From JAYRSJ01 sp041920215 (GTDB lineage Bacteria > Pseudomonadota > Gammaproteobacteria > Burkholderiales > Burkholderiaceae_C), in NCBI GenBank assembly GCA_041920215.1, contig JAYRSJ010000018.1, positions 23,518 to 87,517 of the forward strand: DNA of 64,000 nt, in the 5' to 3' direction. A program made the translations under genes and the position numbers. Of the stretch, positions 1-8,991 are shown one piece after another; the first letter of the stretch is position 1; every line of letters begins with the position of its first letter. The notes beneath the pieces were generated by a model. The model worked only from the letters and a program-made list of their open reading frames with translations, was not told the origin of the DNA and did not search any database.

Positions 1-330
1 CAGCAGCAGGGCCGGGCCCACGGTATTGACCTGAAAGCTGGCCAGCAGCTGGGCCTCGTCCAGATCGCCCAGCTTCTTCTCCGGCCGCTGCGCGGGCGTG
101 TGCAGCAGGCCGGCGGCATTGACGATCAGCTGGAAGGGCCCCTGCAGCGCCTCGGCCGCGGCCGCGATGCTGGCACCGTCGGCGAGGTCCAGCGCCGGCT
201 GGGAGCGCCGGTGCAGGCCCAGCGCCTCGCCACAGCGCGGGTCGGTCCGCAGCTGGCTCAACACGGCGGCGCCGATGGCGCCCGAGGCACCGATCACCAG
301 GGCGCGGTATCCATACGGCAAGGAGTTCAT
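1..330 (-). CDS. Short-chain dehydrogenase/reductase, C-terminus cut by window edge
   Basis: This reading frame starts with ATG at 330 and runs off the left edge, so only the first 110 residues are visible. The N-terminus (MNSLPYGYRALVIGASGAIG) carries the glycine-rich NAD(P)-binding GASGAIG loop of a Rossmann fold, followed by a LIVNAAGLLH segment that matches the NAG motif of SDR enzymes and a QVNTVGPALL segment typical of helix 4. The catalytic Ser/Tyr/Lys would lie outside the window. It resembles the SDR subgroup annotated as C-factor/CsgA-like, but the substrate cannot be inferred. It is divergent from the FAD oxidoreductase at 404, with 73 bases between the two starts. Confidence 0.85.
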   Translation of the reverse strand, partial: MNSLPYGYRALVIGASGAIGAAVLSQLRTDPRCGEALGLHRRSQPALDLADGASIAAAAEALQGPFQLIVNAAGLLHTPAQRPEKKLGDLDEAQLLASFQVNTVGPALLL

Positions 331-403
331 GGGGGCTGAGCCTAAGGCCGAAGGCTTGCCCTTGCGATCCGCTGGGCCATGCCGCCCCGCCGAGAATGCA
401 GCG

Positions 404-1414
404 ATGCAAACCCAGCGCGCCCATCTCATTCCCCGCATCGCCATCGTCGGTGCCGGCCTGGCCGGCCTGGCCTGCGCCAGCCGGTTGCGGGCGGCCGGGC
501 TGCAGCCCACGCTGTTCGACAAGAGCCGCGGACCGGCGGGCCGCATGAGCACCCGGCGCGGTGAGGGCTGGCAATGCGACCATGGCGCGCAGTACTTCAC
601 CGCCCGTGATCCGCAGTTCCGCGCCGAGGTCGATCGCTGGCAGCAGGCCGGCGTCGCGGCGGCCTGGTCACCGCGGCTGCACATCATCGGGCCGGAGGCC
701 GGGCACAGACCCGAGGCCGGGCTGGAGCGCTTTGTGGGCCTGCCCGGCATGACGGCGCCAGCGCGCTGGCTGGCCCAGGGGCTGGACCTGCGGCTGGAGC
801 AGGCGGTGCAGGGCCTCTGCCGCACGCAGCAGGGCTGGCAGCTGCAGCTGGATGGCGCATCGGCCGGTCCTTTCGATGCGGTGCTGCTGGCCCTGCCGGC
901 GCCCCAGGCCGCGGCCCTGCTGGACGCCGCAACGACGGCGCCGGCCCTGCTGCAGGCGGCTGCCACGCCGATGCGGGCCTGCTGGGCCCTGATGCTGGGC
1001 TATGCCCAGCCGCTGGGCCTGGAGTTCGATGCGGCCTTCGTCAACGCCGGCCCGCTGCGCTGGCTGGCGCGCGACAGCAGCAAGCCCGGGCGGCCGGCTG
1101 GCGAGACCTGGCTGCTGCACGCGAACGCAGCCTGGAGCGAGGCCCATCTGGAGGCTGCGCCCGAGCAAGTGTCGGCACTGCTGCTGCAAGCCTTTGTGGC
1201 GCTGGGCGGCGACCCACAGCCATCGCGTCAGACTGCGCATCGATGGCGTTATGCGGACCAGGCGCAAGCCCTGCAGTCCGGCTGCGTCTGGCAGGCCGGC
1301 GAGCGCCTGGGCCTCGCGGGTGACTGGCTCAGCGGCGGCAAGGTCGAGGGGGCCTGGATCAGCGGCAGGCGTCTGGCCGAGGCCTTGCTGGATGGCTGGG
1401 AGCCTGCCGCCTGA
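404..1414 (+). CDS. FAD-dependent amine-oxidase/renalase-like oxidoreductase
   Basis: A 336-residue protein with an N-terminal dinucleotide-binding loop (AIVGAGLAGLACASRLRAAG), the second-strand acidic residue in TLFDKSRGPAGR, and a C-terminal GDWLSGGKVEGAWISGRR segment that closes the FAD site in NAD(P)/FAD-dependent oxidoreductases of the renalase-like family (COG3380). The frame is open upstream to about 98, but that part overlaps the divergent dehydrogenase; the ATG at 404 places the Rossmann loop at the expected distance from the N-terminus, so I prefer it. The protein is probably cytoplasmic, since no signal peptide is visible. The substrate is unknown. It converges on the solute-binding gene, with a 19-base gap. 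Confidence 0.85.
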   Translation: MQTQRAHLIPRIAIVGAGLAGLACASRLRAAGLQPTLFDKSRGPAGRMSTRRGEGWQCDHGAQYFTARDPQFRAEVDRWQQAGVAAAWSPRLHIIGPEAGHRPEAGLERFVGLPGMTAPARWLAQGLDLRLEQAVQGLCRTQQGWQLQLDGASAGPFDAVLLALPAPQAAALLDAATTAPALLQAAATPMRACWALMLGYAQPLGLEFDAAFVNAGPLRWLARDSSKPGRPAGETWLLHANAAWSEAHLEAAPEQVSALLLQAFVALGGDPQPSRQTAHRWRYADQAQALQSGCVWQAGERLGLAGDWLSGGKVEGAWISGRRLAEALLDGWEPAA

Positions 1415-1433
1415 GCGTCGCCCAGGCCGCGAT

Positions 1434-2303
1434 TCAGGCTTCCTCGATCAGGTGGCGGCTGCGCACCGCGCCGGGCAGATCGTCGCTGCCGAAGCCATAG
1501 GGCGCGATGGCGGCCAGGTGCGCCGGGCTGCCCATCAGCCCGGCCTGGGCGGCGATCCAGGCCTGCTGCAGGCTGCGGTCCTCGGGGTGAAACTGGAAGG
1601 CGGTATAGCCCAGGGCCTTGCCGCCCGCTTCCTGGCGCAGGCGCAGCGCCTGGAACTGCGGGTGCGCGGCCGCCAGCATGCGCACCGCGGGCAGTGACAG
1701 GCACAAGGCCTGGGCGCTGCCTTCGCGCAAGGCTTCCAGTGCCGCAGCGAGGTTGTCGACCAGCTGCAGGCGCGGTTCGCTCAGGCCCAGCTGGCCCAGG
1801 CGTGCCGCTTCCACCGAAGCGCGCAGGGCCAGCACCCGCAGCTCGCCCTGGTCGCGCAGATCGGCCTCGCTGCGCAGATTGCGCGGATTGCCCGCGTCCA
1901 CCAGCAGGCCCGGCAGCACGCGCAGGCTGGGGTCGGAGAACAGCACCTGGCGGGCCCGCTCCGGGGTGACGAACATGCCGGCTGCAATCAGGTCGTAGTC
2001 GCGCGCCAGCAGGCCGGCGATCAGTGCGCTGAAGGGGCGTTCCAGCCACTGGCTGCGCTCCAGGCCCAGCTGTGCGGCCACCAGGCGGGCCACCGCCGGC
2101 GCCTCGCCGATCACCCGGCCCTGGGCATCGCGCATCGCATAGGGGGCCTCAACGGCATAGCCTATGCGCAGCAGGCCCTGGCGCCTGACCCGGGCCAGAC
2201 CGCTGCGGCCCTGCCATTGCCAGACCAGAGCCGCGGCGGCACCCATGCCGGCGAACAAGCCCGCGGCAATCAGGCCGCGGCGTTTGGAGCTGGCGAGCGT
2301 CAT
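1434..2303 (-). CDS. Solute-binding protein, SBP_bac_3 family (orphan)
   Basis: A 289-residue protein whose N-terminus (KRRG followed by about 20 hydrophobic residues) looks like a signal or membrane anchor with a twin-arginine-like pair. The rest matches type-3 periplasmic binding proteins: GLLRIGYAVEAPYAMRD opens the fold, RDYDLIAAGMFVTPERARQVLFSDP is the family switch region, and DNLAAALEALREGSAQAL is the hinge region. The start at 2303 is chosen over an upstream ATG at 2378 because a GGGGGA ribosome-binding stretch sits just before it. No permease or ATPase gene is adjacent, so it may serve a transporter elsewhere or act as a sensor. The ligand is unknown; polar amino acids are common for this family. 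Confidence 0.8.
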   Translation of the reverse strand: MTLASSKRRGLIAAGLFAGMGAAAALVWQWQGRSGLARVRRQGLLRIGYAVEAPYAMRDAQGRVIGEAPAVARLVAAQLGLERSQWLERPFSALIAGLLARDYDLIAAGMFVTPERARQVLFSDPSLRVLPGLLVDAGNPRNLRSEADLRDQGELRVLALRASVEAARLGQLGLSEPRLQLVDNLAAALEALREGSAQALCLSLPAVRMLAAAHPQFQALRLRQEAGGKALGYTAFQFHPEDRSLQQAWIAAQAGLMGSPAHLAAIAPYGFGSDDLPGAVRSRHLIEEA

Positions 2304-2374
2304 CTGTCTTCCCCCTGAACCGGCCCCTGCGAGGGGCGCTTTTGCCAGCGGTGTACACCGGCCGGAAACCAGGG

Positions 2375-3550
2375 TCAAGCGGGGGTCAGGCCCGGGTCCT
2401 GCCAGAGCTGCACGCAGTTGCGGCCGCCGTCCTTGGCGCGGTAGAGGGCGCGGTCGGCGCGGGCGCAGAGCTGATCGGCGCTGAGCCCGCTGTCGGAGGC
2501 GGCCACCGCGATGCCGGCCGAGACGGTCAGCTGGATGGCCTGGCCGTCGCGGCCGCGCAGGCTCAGGCCCTCGACCGCGCGCCGGATATCGTCGACCAGG
2601 CGCTGGGCGCCGGGCGCATCGGTGGCCGGCAGGATCAGGCCGAACTCCTCGCCGCCCATGCGGCCCAGCACATCCGAGCCGCGCAGGCGCTTGCGCACCA
2701 CCTCGGCAAAGGTGCGCAGCGCATCGTCGCCGGCGCCGTGGCCATGGCGGTCGTTGATCTGCTTGAAGAAGTCCAGGTCCAGCAACGCAAAAGCCACCGG
2801 TGCGCCGTCGCGCCGGCCGCGTTCCAGGCTGTGGGCCAGCAGCGCGTCGGTGGCGCTGCGGTTCAGGCAGGCGGTCATGCCATCGGTGGTGGCCATTTCT
2901 TCCATGCGCCGGGTGCTGCGCTCGAAGCAGGCCAGCACAAAGCCGAAGCCGGTGCCCAGCAGACTGATGAAGCTGACGAGAAAGGTCAGACCCTGGCCCA
3001 GGCTGGACTGCAGCAGATGGTCATAGTCCTGCGGCACCAGCATGGCGTGGATGCCGCGCACGCACAGTGCGCCCGCCGCCAGGGCCAGCGTGATGCCCAC
3101 GGTGCGCAGTGAGGGCTCGGCATGCCAGCCATGCCGGAACACCAGGGCGACGCTGGGCAGCAGCAGGGCGGTGAAGAGCAGCGAGATCAGCGCGGTGCGC
3201 GGCGCCAGGGGCCAGGGCAGCATCAGCAGGATCAGGCCGGCGCCCAGCGCCAGCGCGATCCAGGGCCAGCGGCTCAGGCGCTGCTGCAGCAGGTGCACCG
3301 ACAGGGCCTGGTTGTAGAGCAGCAGGCCCAGGCAGATCAGCACATTGCCGACAAAGACCGAAACACCGAGGGGCAGGAACACTCTTGCGCCCAGAAAGGC
3401 GTAACCCAGCAGCAGCGCCCAGGAGGCCTTGGCCCAGAGGCTCAGGGCCGGATGCTGCAAGCCGCCGCGCTGCGCGAAAGCCAGCTGGACGCACAGCATC
3501 AGAAAGCCGGTCAGCAGGGCCACCAGCAGCGTGGGGATGTGGATGGACAA
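2375..3550 (-). CDS. Membrane-bound diguanylate cyclase (GGDEF)
   Basis: About 391 residues: an N-terminal half with six or seven hydrophobic helices, then a C-terminal GGDEF domain with the active motif RMGGEEFGLILPATD. An RGSD (RxxD) inhibitory site sits five residues before GGEEF, so product feedback is expected. The enzyme should make cyclic di-GMP from two GTP at the inner membrane. No periplasmic sensor domain is obvious. The start is uncertain: I use the TTG at 3550, which directly precedes the first helix (SIHIPTLLVALL); an ATG at 3697 would add 49 residues of low-complexity sequence. It diverges from creA. Confidence 0.85.
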   Translation of the reverse strand: MSIHIPTLLVALLTGFLMLCVQLAFAQRGGLQHPALSLWAKASWALLLGYAFLGARVFLPLGVSVFVGNVLICLGLLLYNQALSVHLLQQRLSRWPWIALALGAGLILLMLPWPLAPRTALISLLFTALLLPSVALVFRHGWHAEPSLRTVGITLALAAGALCVRGIHAMLVPQDYDHLLQSSLGQGLTFLVSFISLLGTGFGFVLACFERSTRRMEEMATTDGMTACLNRSATDALLAHSLERGRRDGAPVAFALLDLDFFKQINDRHGHGAGDDALRTFAEVVRKRLRGSDVLGRMGGEEFGLILPATDAPGAQRLVDDIRRAVEGLSLRGRDGQAIQLTVSAGIAVAASDSGLSADQLCARADRALYRAKDGGRNCVQLWQDPGLTPA

Positions 3551-3727
3551 GAGGGGGGGTGCTCCAGGCGCGCGCAGCGCCTGCGAGTGTAAGGCCCGGG
3601 TTTGCGTGGGGGAAGCCGGGCGTGGCGCAGAACGCCCAGCAGAGCCTGTCGCACGGTCCGTCCAGGGCGCCTGGCACAGCTCCTGGATCGCGCACAATCG
3701 GCGTGCAGCAATAGCGGAGACGAAGTG

Positions 3728-4207
3728 ATGCAGGAACTCATGGGATCACGCCTGGCCCTGGCGCTGGCCTTGGTGCTGAGCACCGCCGCCGCCGCCGAAC
3801 CGGTGGGCGAGGTCGATACCGTGTTCAAGTTCATAGGCCCCGACCACAAAATCGTCGTCGAGGCCTACGAGGATCCCAAGGTGGAGGGCGTGGCCTGCTA
3901 TGTCTCGCGGGCCAAGACCGGCGGCATCAAGGGCGCGCTGGGTCTGGCCGAGGATCGCAGCGAGGCATCCATTGCCTGCCGCCAGGTCGGCCCCATCGTG
4001 ATTGCCAAGCCGCTGCGCCAGCAGGAAGAGGTGTTCAACGAGCGCATCTCCCTGGTCTTCAAGAAGCTGCGCATCGTCCGCATGGTCGACGCCAAGCGCA
4101 ACACCCTGGTCTACCTGACCTACTCGGACCGCCTGATCGAGGGCTCGCCCCAGAACAGCGTCACCGCGGTGCCGGTGGACCGGGCCACGCCGATACCGCT
4201 GCGCTAG
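3728..4207 (+). CDS. creA: CreA family protein
   Basis: A 159-residue protein with a cleavable signal peptide (SRLALALALVLSTAAAAEPVG) and the CreA family core: EVDTVFKFIGPDHKIVVEAYEDPKVEGVACYVS, then KTGGIKGALGLAEDRSEASIACRQVGPI and a C-terminal LVYLTYSDRLIEGSPQNS. CreA is a small, conserved, probably periplasmic protein of unknown biochemical function. A GGAG sequence ends about eight bases before the ATG at 3728. The stop codon converges with that of the hybrid kinase gene: the two TAG stops overlap within one CTAG at 4204-4207. Confidence 0.92.
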   Translation: MQELMGSRLALALALVLSTAAAAEPVGEVDTVFKFIGPDHKIVVEAYEDPKVEGVACYVSRAKTGGIKGALGLAEDRSEASIACRQVGPIVIAKPLRQQEEVFNERISLVFKKLRIVRMVDAKRNTLVYLTYSDRLIEGSPQNSVTAVPVDRATPIPLR

Positions 4208-7200
4208 CTGCGCAGGCGCTGCAGCAGTTCCAGCGCCGTCTCGAAGTCGTAGGCCCGGATGCGCTCGCCCATGGTGTGGGCGGCGCGGCCGTAGCGGGAG
4301 CGCAGCGGCGCGGCCAGCTCGATATAGCGGGCGCGGGCACGCACATCGCCGGCGCGCAGCAGCTCGGCCAGCTCGGCCAGCTCGGCCGCCATCCGGGCCT
4401 CGCCGGGGCCGCCGCTGACCGGCGCGGGTGCCTCGTCCAGCGCGGCCGGCTGGGTCGCATCGACCGCGTCCAGCGCATCGCCCAGGCCGTCCAGCAGGAC
4501 GCGCAGGCTGCGATCCAGCAGGCGGGCCCGGCGCTCGCTGTCAGGGGCGCCGCTCAGCAGCGCCTGCTCCAGCTGCGCGGCCTCATCGGCCAGGGCCTGG
4601 GCGCCAATCGTGGCCGCCGAGCCCTTGATGCCATGGCACCAGTGGCGCAGCGCCTCCAGCCCCTCGCCGACGCCGGCCAGACCGGCGGCATTGTGCAGAT
4701 GGAACTGCTTGAGCACCCGCAGATAGGTCTCGACCCGGCCGCCGCACAGCTGCAGGCCGCGCTGGCTGTCCAGCGTGCTCAGCTGGGTCAGCCAGTCGGG
4801 CAGGCCGGCGCCGGGGAATGCCACCGCGGGCGCGGCGCCGGTGGCGACAGGCTCGGCCAGGATCTCGGCCCGCCGGGGCAGCCAGCGCAGCAGTGCCGCA
4901 TAGAGCTGCTCGGGGTCGACGGGCTTGCCCACATGGTCGTTCATGCCGGCGGCCAGGCAGGCGGCGCGATCCTCGCCAAAGGCATTGGCCGTCATCGCCA
5001 CCACCGGCAGCTCGGCCAGGCGCGGTGAGGCGCGCAGATGGCGGGTGGCCTCCAGCCCGTCCAGGCGGGGCATCTGCACATCCATCAGCACCAGATCTAC
5101 CGTCTGCGTGGCCAGTTTCTCCAGGGCCTGCAGTCCGTCGTCGGCGCGCAGCACCTCCAGGCCGGCGTCCTGCAGCAGCTCGGCCGCCACATCCTGGTTG
5201 ACCGGGTTGTCCTCCACCAGCAGCACCCGTGCCCCGGCGTGGGCGCGGCGCAGCTGGGCCAGCGGCCTGGTCGCCGGGCTGGGCGCGTCGCCGCTGTCGC
5301 CCAGGCCCAGCAGCGCGCGCAGACTCTCGGCCAGGCGCAGCGGCGCGGCCGGCTTCAGCAGCACCGCCGCATAGCCGGCGCGGCGCGCGGCAATCGCCAG
5401 GCGCTCCTCGTCCTGGGCGCTCAGCAGCAGCGCTGGCGCCACGCTGCCGGCCGCGCGCAGGGTCTGCAGCGCGGGGGCGACAGCGTCGGCCGCTGCGGCA
5501 ATCAGCCAGGCCTGCGGCTCCGCGTCGGCGCCCGGCTGCCGCAGCGCCGCCGCGGCGGCCTGGCTGTCGGGCCAGGCACTGAGCCGGGCGCCCCATTGCC
5601 GCAGCAGCTGGCCCAGCGCTTCGCGCGCCACCTCCAGCGGCTCGATCAGCCCCAGATGCTGGCCTGCCAGCCAGACCGGCTGCGGCAGCTGCTCCTCGGC
5701 CAGGCCCAGCCGCAGGCTGAACCAGAACTCGCTGCCCGCGCCCGGCTCGCTCTGCACCCCCACGCTGCCGCCCATCAGCTCGGCCAGATGGCGGGTGATG
5801 GACAGGCCCAGGCCGGTGCCACCGTAGCGGCGGGTGGTGGAGCTGTCGCCCTGCTCGAAGTCATGGAAGAGGCGCGGCAGCATCTCGGGCGCAATGCCTA
5901 TGCCGGTATCGCGGACGCTGAACCTGAGCGTCAGCCCTTCGCTGTCCTGTGCCAAGACCTTGCCGGCCAGACAGATCCAGCCGTGCTCGGTGAACTTGAT
6001 CGCGTTCGACAGCAGGTTCAGCAGGGCCTGCGAAAGCCGGGTGGGATCGCCCAGCACCCGCTGCGGCAGGTCGGCCAGGTCCAGCACCAGCTCCAGCTGC
6101 TTGGCCCGCGCGCTGTCGATCAGCAGGTCCACGCCGGACATCAGCAGCTCGTGCAGATCGAAGCTGCGGCGTTCCAGCAGCAGCTTGCCGGATTCGATCT
6201 TGGACAGATCGAGGATGTCGTTGATCACCTGCAGCAGATGGTGGGCAGCCCCGTCCAGCTTGCCCAGGCGCTCCTGCGCCACCGCATCGGCGCTGTCGCG
6301 ACGCAGCAGATGGGTCAGGCCGATGATGGCATTCATCGGCGTGCGGATCTCATGGCTCATATTGGCCAGGAACAGGCTCTTGGCCTGGCTGGCCGCATCG
6401 GCCCGGTCGCGTGCCTCGATCAGCGCCTGGTTGAGCCCCTGCAGCTGCAGCTGCGCGCTCTTGAGCTCGCTGATATCGGTCACCAGCACGAAGAAACCGC
6501 GCACGGCACCGGGCTCGCCGTCGGGAATGTAGTGGGCCCAGAGCTGGCGCAGCTCGCCCGCGGCACTGCGGGCCTCGCGCTGGAAATGCTGGGGCTGGCC
6601 AGCCAGCGCGCCGGCCACCGCCGGCGCCACCAGCCGGTGGAAGTCCTCACCCAGCGCGACCCGCATCTCCTGGCCCAGCAGCGCCTCGGGGGCCAGGCCG
6701 AACCAGCGGGTATAGGCCTTGTTCGCAAAACGGCAGCGGCGCGACTGGTCCCAGTAGGCCACCATGCCGGGGATGTTGTCGGCAATCGCCCGGGTGAAGG
6801 CCTCGGCCTCGGACAGGGCCTGGGTGCGCTGCGCCACCAGCTCTTCCAGATGGTGGCGGTAGTGCTCCAGCTCCTGGTTCTGCTGCACCTCGCGGCTGAC
6901 ATCCCGGGTGATGCCGTACAGGCCCATCAGTTCTCCTGCGGCATCGCGCAGCGGCCCCTTGGTGGACGAGAGCTGGCGCACGCCCTGCGCCAGCTGCAGG
7001 CTTTCCTGCTGGTGGATGGAACGCTGCTCGTCCAGCACCTGGGCATCGGCCTGGCTGATGCGTTGCGCGTCCGCGGCGCTGAACAGATCGCTGTCGCCCC
7101 GGCCCAGCACCTCACCCACAGCGCGGCCCAGCATGCGGGCGGCGGCTTCGTTGACGAAGAGGTAGCGGCCCTGCAGGTCCTTGGCGAAGATCGCGTCGGG

Positions 7201-7713
7201 CGAGGAGTTGGCGATGGCCTGCAGCAGCGCCAGGGCCTGCAGCTGGCGGGCCTGCTCCAGCCGCTCGGCCTGCAGCTTGTGCACCGTGCGACGCTGGCGG
7301 CGCAGCTGCAGCCAGCTCCACACCGTGGCCAGCGCCAGCGCGGTCGCGGCACCGGCCCAGGCGGCCTGCTTGGGCTGGCCCTGGCGCAGCAGCCAGAGCG
7401 AGAGGGCAGCGCCGGCCATGGCCGGCGGCAGCAGGCCCAGCAGCAGATGCCAGCCGCGCAGCAGGGTCGATTCGGCACGCGGCTCGCCAGGGCCGGCGCG
7501 CAGCAGCGGTGCGCGCAGGGCCAGATAGAGCAGGGCGGCGCTGGCGCCCACATAGATCCAGCCCTTCAGCAGGCCCAGGGTTTCGTGCAGCGCGGCATCG
7601 CGCACCAACTGGGCCAGCAGCCAGTCCGATCCCAGTATCCAGGCGGCCGAGCCCAGCACATAGGCCCACAGCACATGCTGCAGCCGGCGCAGGCTCAGGG
7701 GCTTGCCGTGCAT
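4204..7713 (-). CDS. Hybrid sensor histidine kinase with two PAS, receiver and Hpt domains
   Basis: A 1169-residue membrane sensor. In order: several transmembrane helices (about residues 15-150), a PAS domain (SSPDAIFAKDLQGRYLFVNEAA), a second PAS (NIPGMVAYWDQSRRCRFANKAY), a HisKA domain with phospho-acceptor H454 in NMSHEIRTPMNA, an ATPase domain with an N box (NLLSNAIKF) and G boxes (DTGIGIA, GGTGLGLS), a receiver-like stretch that lacks the acidic pocket, a true receiver with phospho-acceptor D878 (LVLMDVQMP), and a C-terminal Hpt domain with H1027 (CHGIKGSA). This is a complete internal phosphorelay of the BarA/ArcB type. Translation starts 4 bases after the stop of the HD-GYP regulator, so the two form an operon and probably a signalling pair. 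The ATG at 7713 is preferred to one inside the upstream gene. Confidence 0.93.
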   Translation of the reverse strand: MHGKPLSLRRLQHVLWAYVLGSAAWILGSDWLLAQLVRDAALHETLGLLKGWIYVGASAALLYLALRAPLLRAGPGEPRAESTLLRGWHLLLGLLPPAMAGAALSLWLLRQGQPKQAAWAGAATALALATVWSWLQLRRQRRTVHKLQAERLEQARQLQALALLQAIANSSPDAIFAKDLQGRYLFVNEAAARMLGRAVGEVLGRGDSDLFSAADAQRISQADAQVLDEQRSIHQQESLQLAQGVRQLSSTKGPLRDAAGELMGLYGITRDVSREVQQNQELEHYRHHLEELVAQRTQALSEAEAFTRAIADNIPGMVAYWDQSRRCRFANKAYTRWFGLAPEALLGQEMRVALGEDFHRLVAPAVAGALAGQPQHFQREARSAAGELRQLWAHYIPDGEPGAVRGFFVLVTDISELKSAQLQLQGLNQALIEARDRADAASQAKSLFLANMSHEIRTPMNAIIGLTHLLRRDSADAVAQERLGKLDGAAHHLLQVINDILDLSKIESGKLLLERRSFDLHELLMSGVDLLIDSARAKQLELVLDLADLPQRVLGDPTRLSQALLNLLSNAIKFTEHGWICLAGKVLAQDSEGLTLRFSVRDTGIGIAPEMLPRLFHDFEQGDSSTTRRYGGTGLGLSITRHLAELMGGSVGVQSEPGAGSEFWFSLRLGLAEEQLPQPVWLAGQHLGLIEPLEVAREALGQLLRQWGARLSAWPDSQAAAAALRQPGADAEPQAWLIAAAADAVAPALQTLRAAGSVAPALLLSAQDEERLAIAARRAGYAAVLLKPAAPLRLAESLRALLGLGDSGDAPSPATRPLAQLRRAHAGARVLLVEDNPVNQDVAAELLQDAGLEVLRADDGLQALEKLATQTVDLVLMDVQMPRLDGLEATRHLRASPRLAELPVVAMTANAFGEDRAACLAAGMNDHVGKPVDPEQLYAALLRWLPRRAEILAEPVATGAAPAVAFPGAGLPDWLTQLSTLDSQRGLQLCGGRVETYLRVLKQFHLHNAAGLAGVGEGLEALRHWCHGIKGSAATIGAQALADEAAQLEQALLSGAPDSERRARLLDRSLRVLLDGLGDALDAVDATQPAALDEAPAPVSGGPGEARMAAELAELAELLRAGDVRARARYIELAAPLRSRYGRAAHTMGERIRAYDFETALELLQRLRS

Positions 7714-7717
7714 GGGC

Positions 7718-8818
7718 TCATTCGTCCGCGAAGCGCCGGGCGACGCGGCAGAAATCCGCATAGCAGGCTTCGAAGGCGTCGACCACATCGGGGTCGAAAT
7801 GGCGGCCGCGCTCGGCCAGTATCAGCGCACGGGCCTGCTCATGGCTCCAGGCGGTCTTGTAGACGCGCCGGCAGGTCAGCGCGTCGAAGACATCGGCCAG
7901 CGCCATCAGCCGCGCCGGCAGCGGTATCGCGGTGCCGGCCAGGCCTTCGGGGTAGCCGCCGCCGTCCCAGCGCTCATGGTGGCTGCGGGCGATCTGCACC
8001 GCATAGCGCAGAAAGCCCGGATCGCCCTCGGCACCGCTGTCGCGCAGCGCATGCTCGATCGCCTCGGCGCCCAGCGCCGCATGGGTCTGCATGATGGTCC
8101 ATTCCTCGGGCGTCAGCTTGCCGGGCTTTTGCAGAATGCGGTCGGGCACGCCGACCTTGCCGATATCGTGCAGCACCGCCGAGCGCACCATCAGATCGAT
8201 GGCCGCGCCGTCAAGCTCGGCCGGGAAGCGGCCCCGTGCGTACAGCCAGTCGGCCAGCAGCCGCACATAGGTCTGGGTGCGCAGCAGGTGGTAGCCGGTC
8301 TCCTGGTCGCGGGTTTCGGCCAGGCGGGCCAGCGCATGGATGCTGACCTCGCGCACGCGCTGGATCTCGCGCAGCCGGCGCTGCACCTCGGCCTCCAGGT
8401 CGCGGTTGCGCGCGCGCAGCTGCTGGCGCGCGCGATGCAGCTCCACATGGGTGGCCACCCGGGCCAGCAGCACGCTGGGCCGCACCGGCTTGGTGATGTA
8501 GTCCACCGCGCCCAGGCGCAGGCCGCGCTCCTCGTCTTCGGTGGCGCCCATGGCGGTCACGAAGATCACCGGCAGTTCGCGGGTGTACGCGCCGGCGCGC
8601 AGCCGCTCCAGCACCGCATAGCCGTCCAGGCCGGGCATCATCACATCCAGCAGCAGCAGATCGGGCAGCGGCGGCTGCGCGAGCAGCTGCAGCGCGCGCT
8701 CGCCCGAGATCGCGGCCTGCACCCGGTAATGCGGCTGCAGCAAGTCGCCGAGAACGGTGAGGTTCTCGGGCTTGTCGTCGACGATCAGTATCCGCGCCTC
8801 CCGGTGACGCTCGGGCAT
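7718..8818 (-). CDS. Response regulator with HD-GYP phosphodiesterase output (RpfG type)
   Basis: A 366-residue protein: an N-terminal receiver (acidic pair in ILIVDDKPEN, phospho-acceptor D58 in LLLLDVMMPG, conserved K110 in YITKP), a coiled linker around 120-155, and a C-terminal HD-GYP domain with H217/D218 (LHDIGKVGVPDRIL) and the HHERWDGGGYPEGL signature at 280-292. HD-GYP enzymes hydrolyse cyclic di-GMP at a di- or tri-metal site. The start at 8818 has an AGGGAGG ribosome-binding site; the ATG at 8845 does not. The next gene, a hybrid kinase, is its likely phosphodonor. It diverges from amn. Confidence 0.93.
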   Translation of the reverse strand: MPERHREARILIVDDKPENLTVLGDLLQPHYRVQAAISGERALQLLAQPPLPDLLLLDVMMPGLDGYAVLERLRAGAYTRELPVIFVTAMGATEDEERGLRLGAVDYITKPVRPSVLLARVATHVELHRARQQLRARNRDLEAEVQRRLREIQRVREVSIHALARLAETRDQETGYHLLRTQTYVRLLADWLYARGRFPAELDGAAIDLMVRSAVLHDIGKVGVPDRILQKPGKLTPEEWTIMQTHAALGAEAIEHALRDSGAEGDPGFLRYAVQIARSHHERWDGGGYPEGLAGTAIPLPARLMALADVFDALTCRRVYKTAWSHEQARALILAERGRHFDPDVVDAFEACYADFCRVARRFADE

Positions 8819-8991
8819 CTTGGCCTCCCTGCTGGCAGGCGCCATTGGCGCATGCTGGCCCAGGCTAAGCCTTGATGCGTGTCAATACAAGCGCGCAGAC
8901 CCTTGGCGGCGAGCCCAGGGCCGCACACAGGCAGCCACGGGTCGCCCCATCGCCGGGCCACAATCGGCGCATCCCGGTTCCACCGCAAGCC

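Noticed and set aside
5038..8094. A 1018-codon open frame on the plus strand
   Set aside because: It is the reverse-complement shadow of the hybrid kinase and the HD-GYP regulator: rich in Gln/Gly/Arg/Ala/Leu, without any domain, whereas the opposite strand has clear catalytic motifs. GC-rich DNA routinely leaves such antisense frames open.
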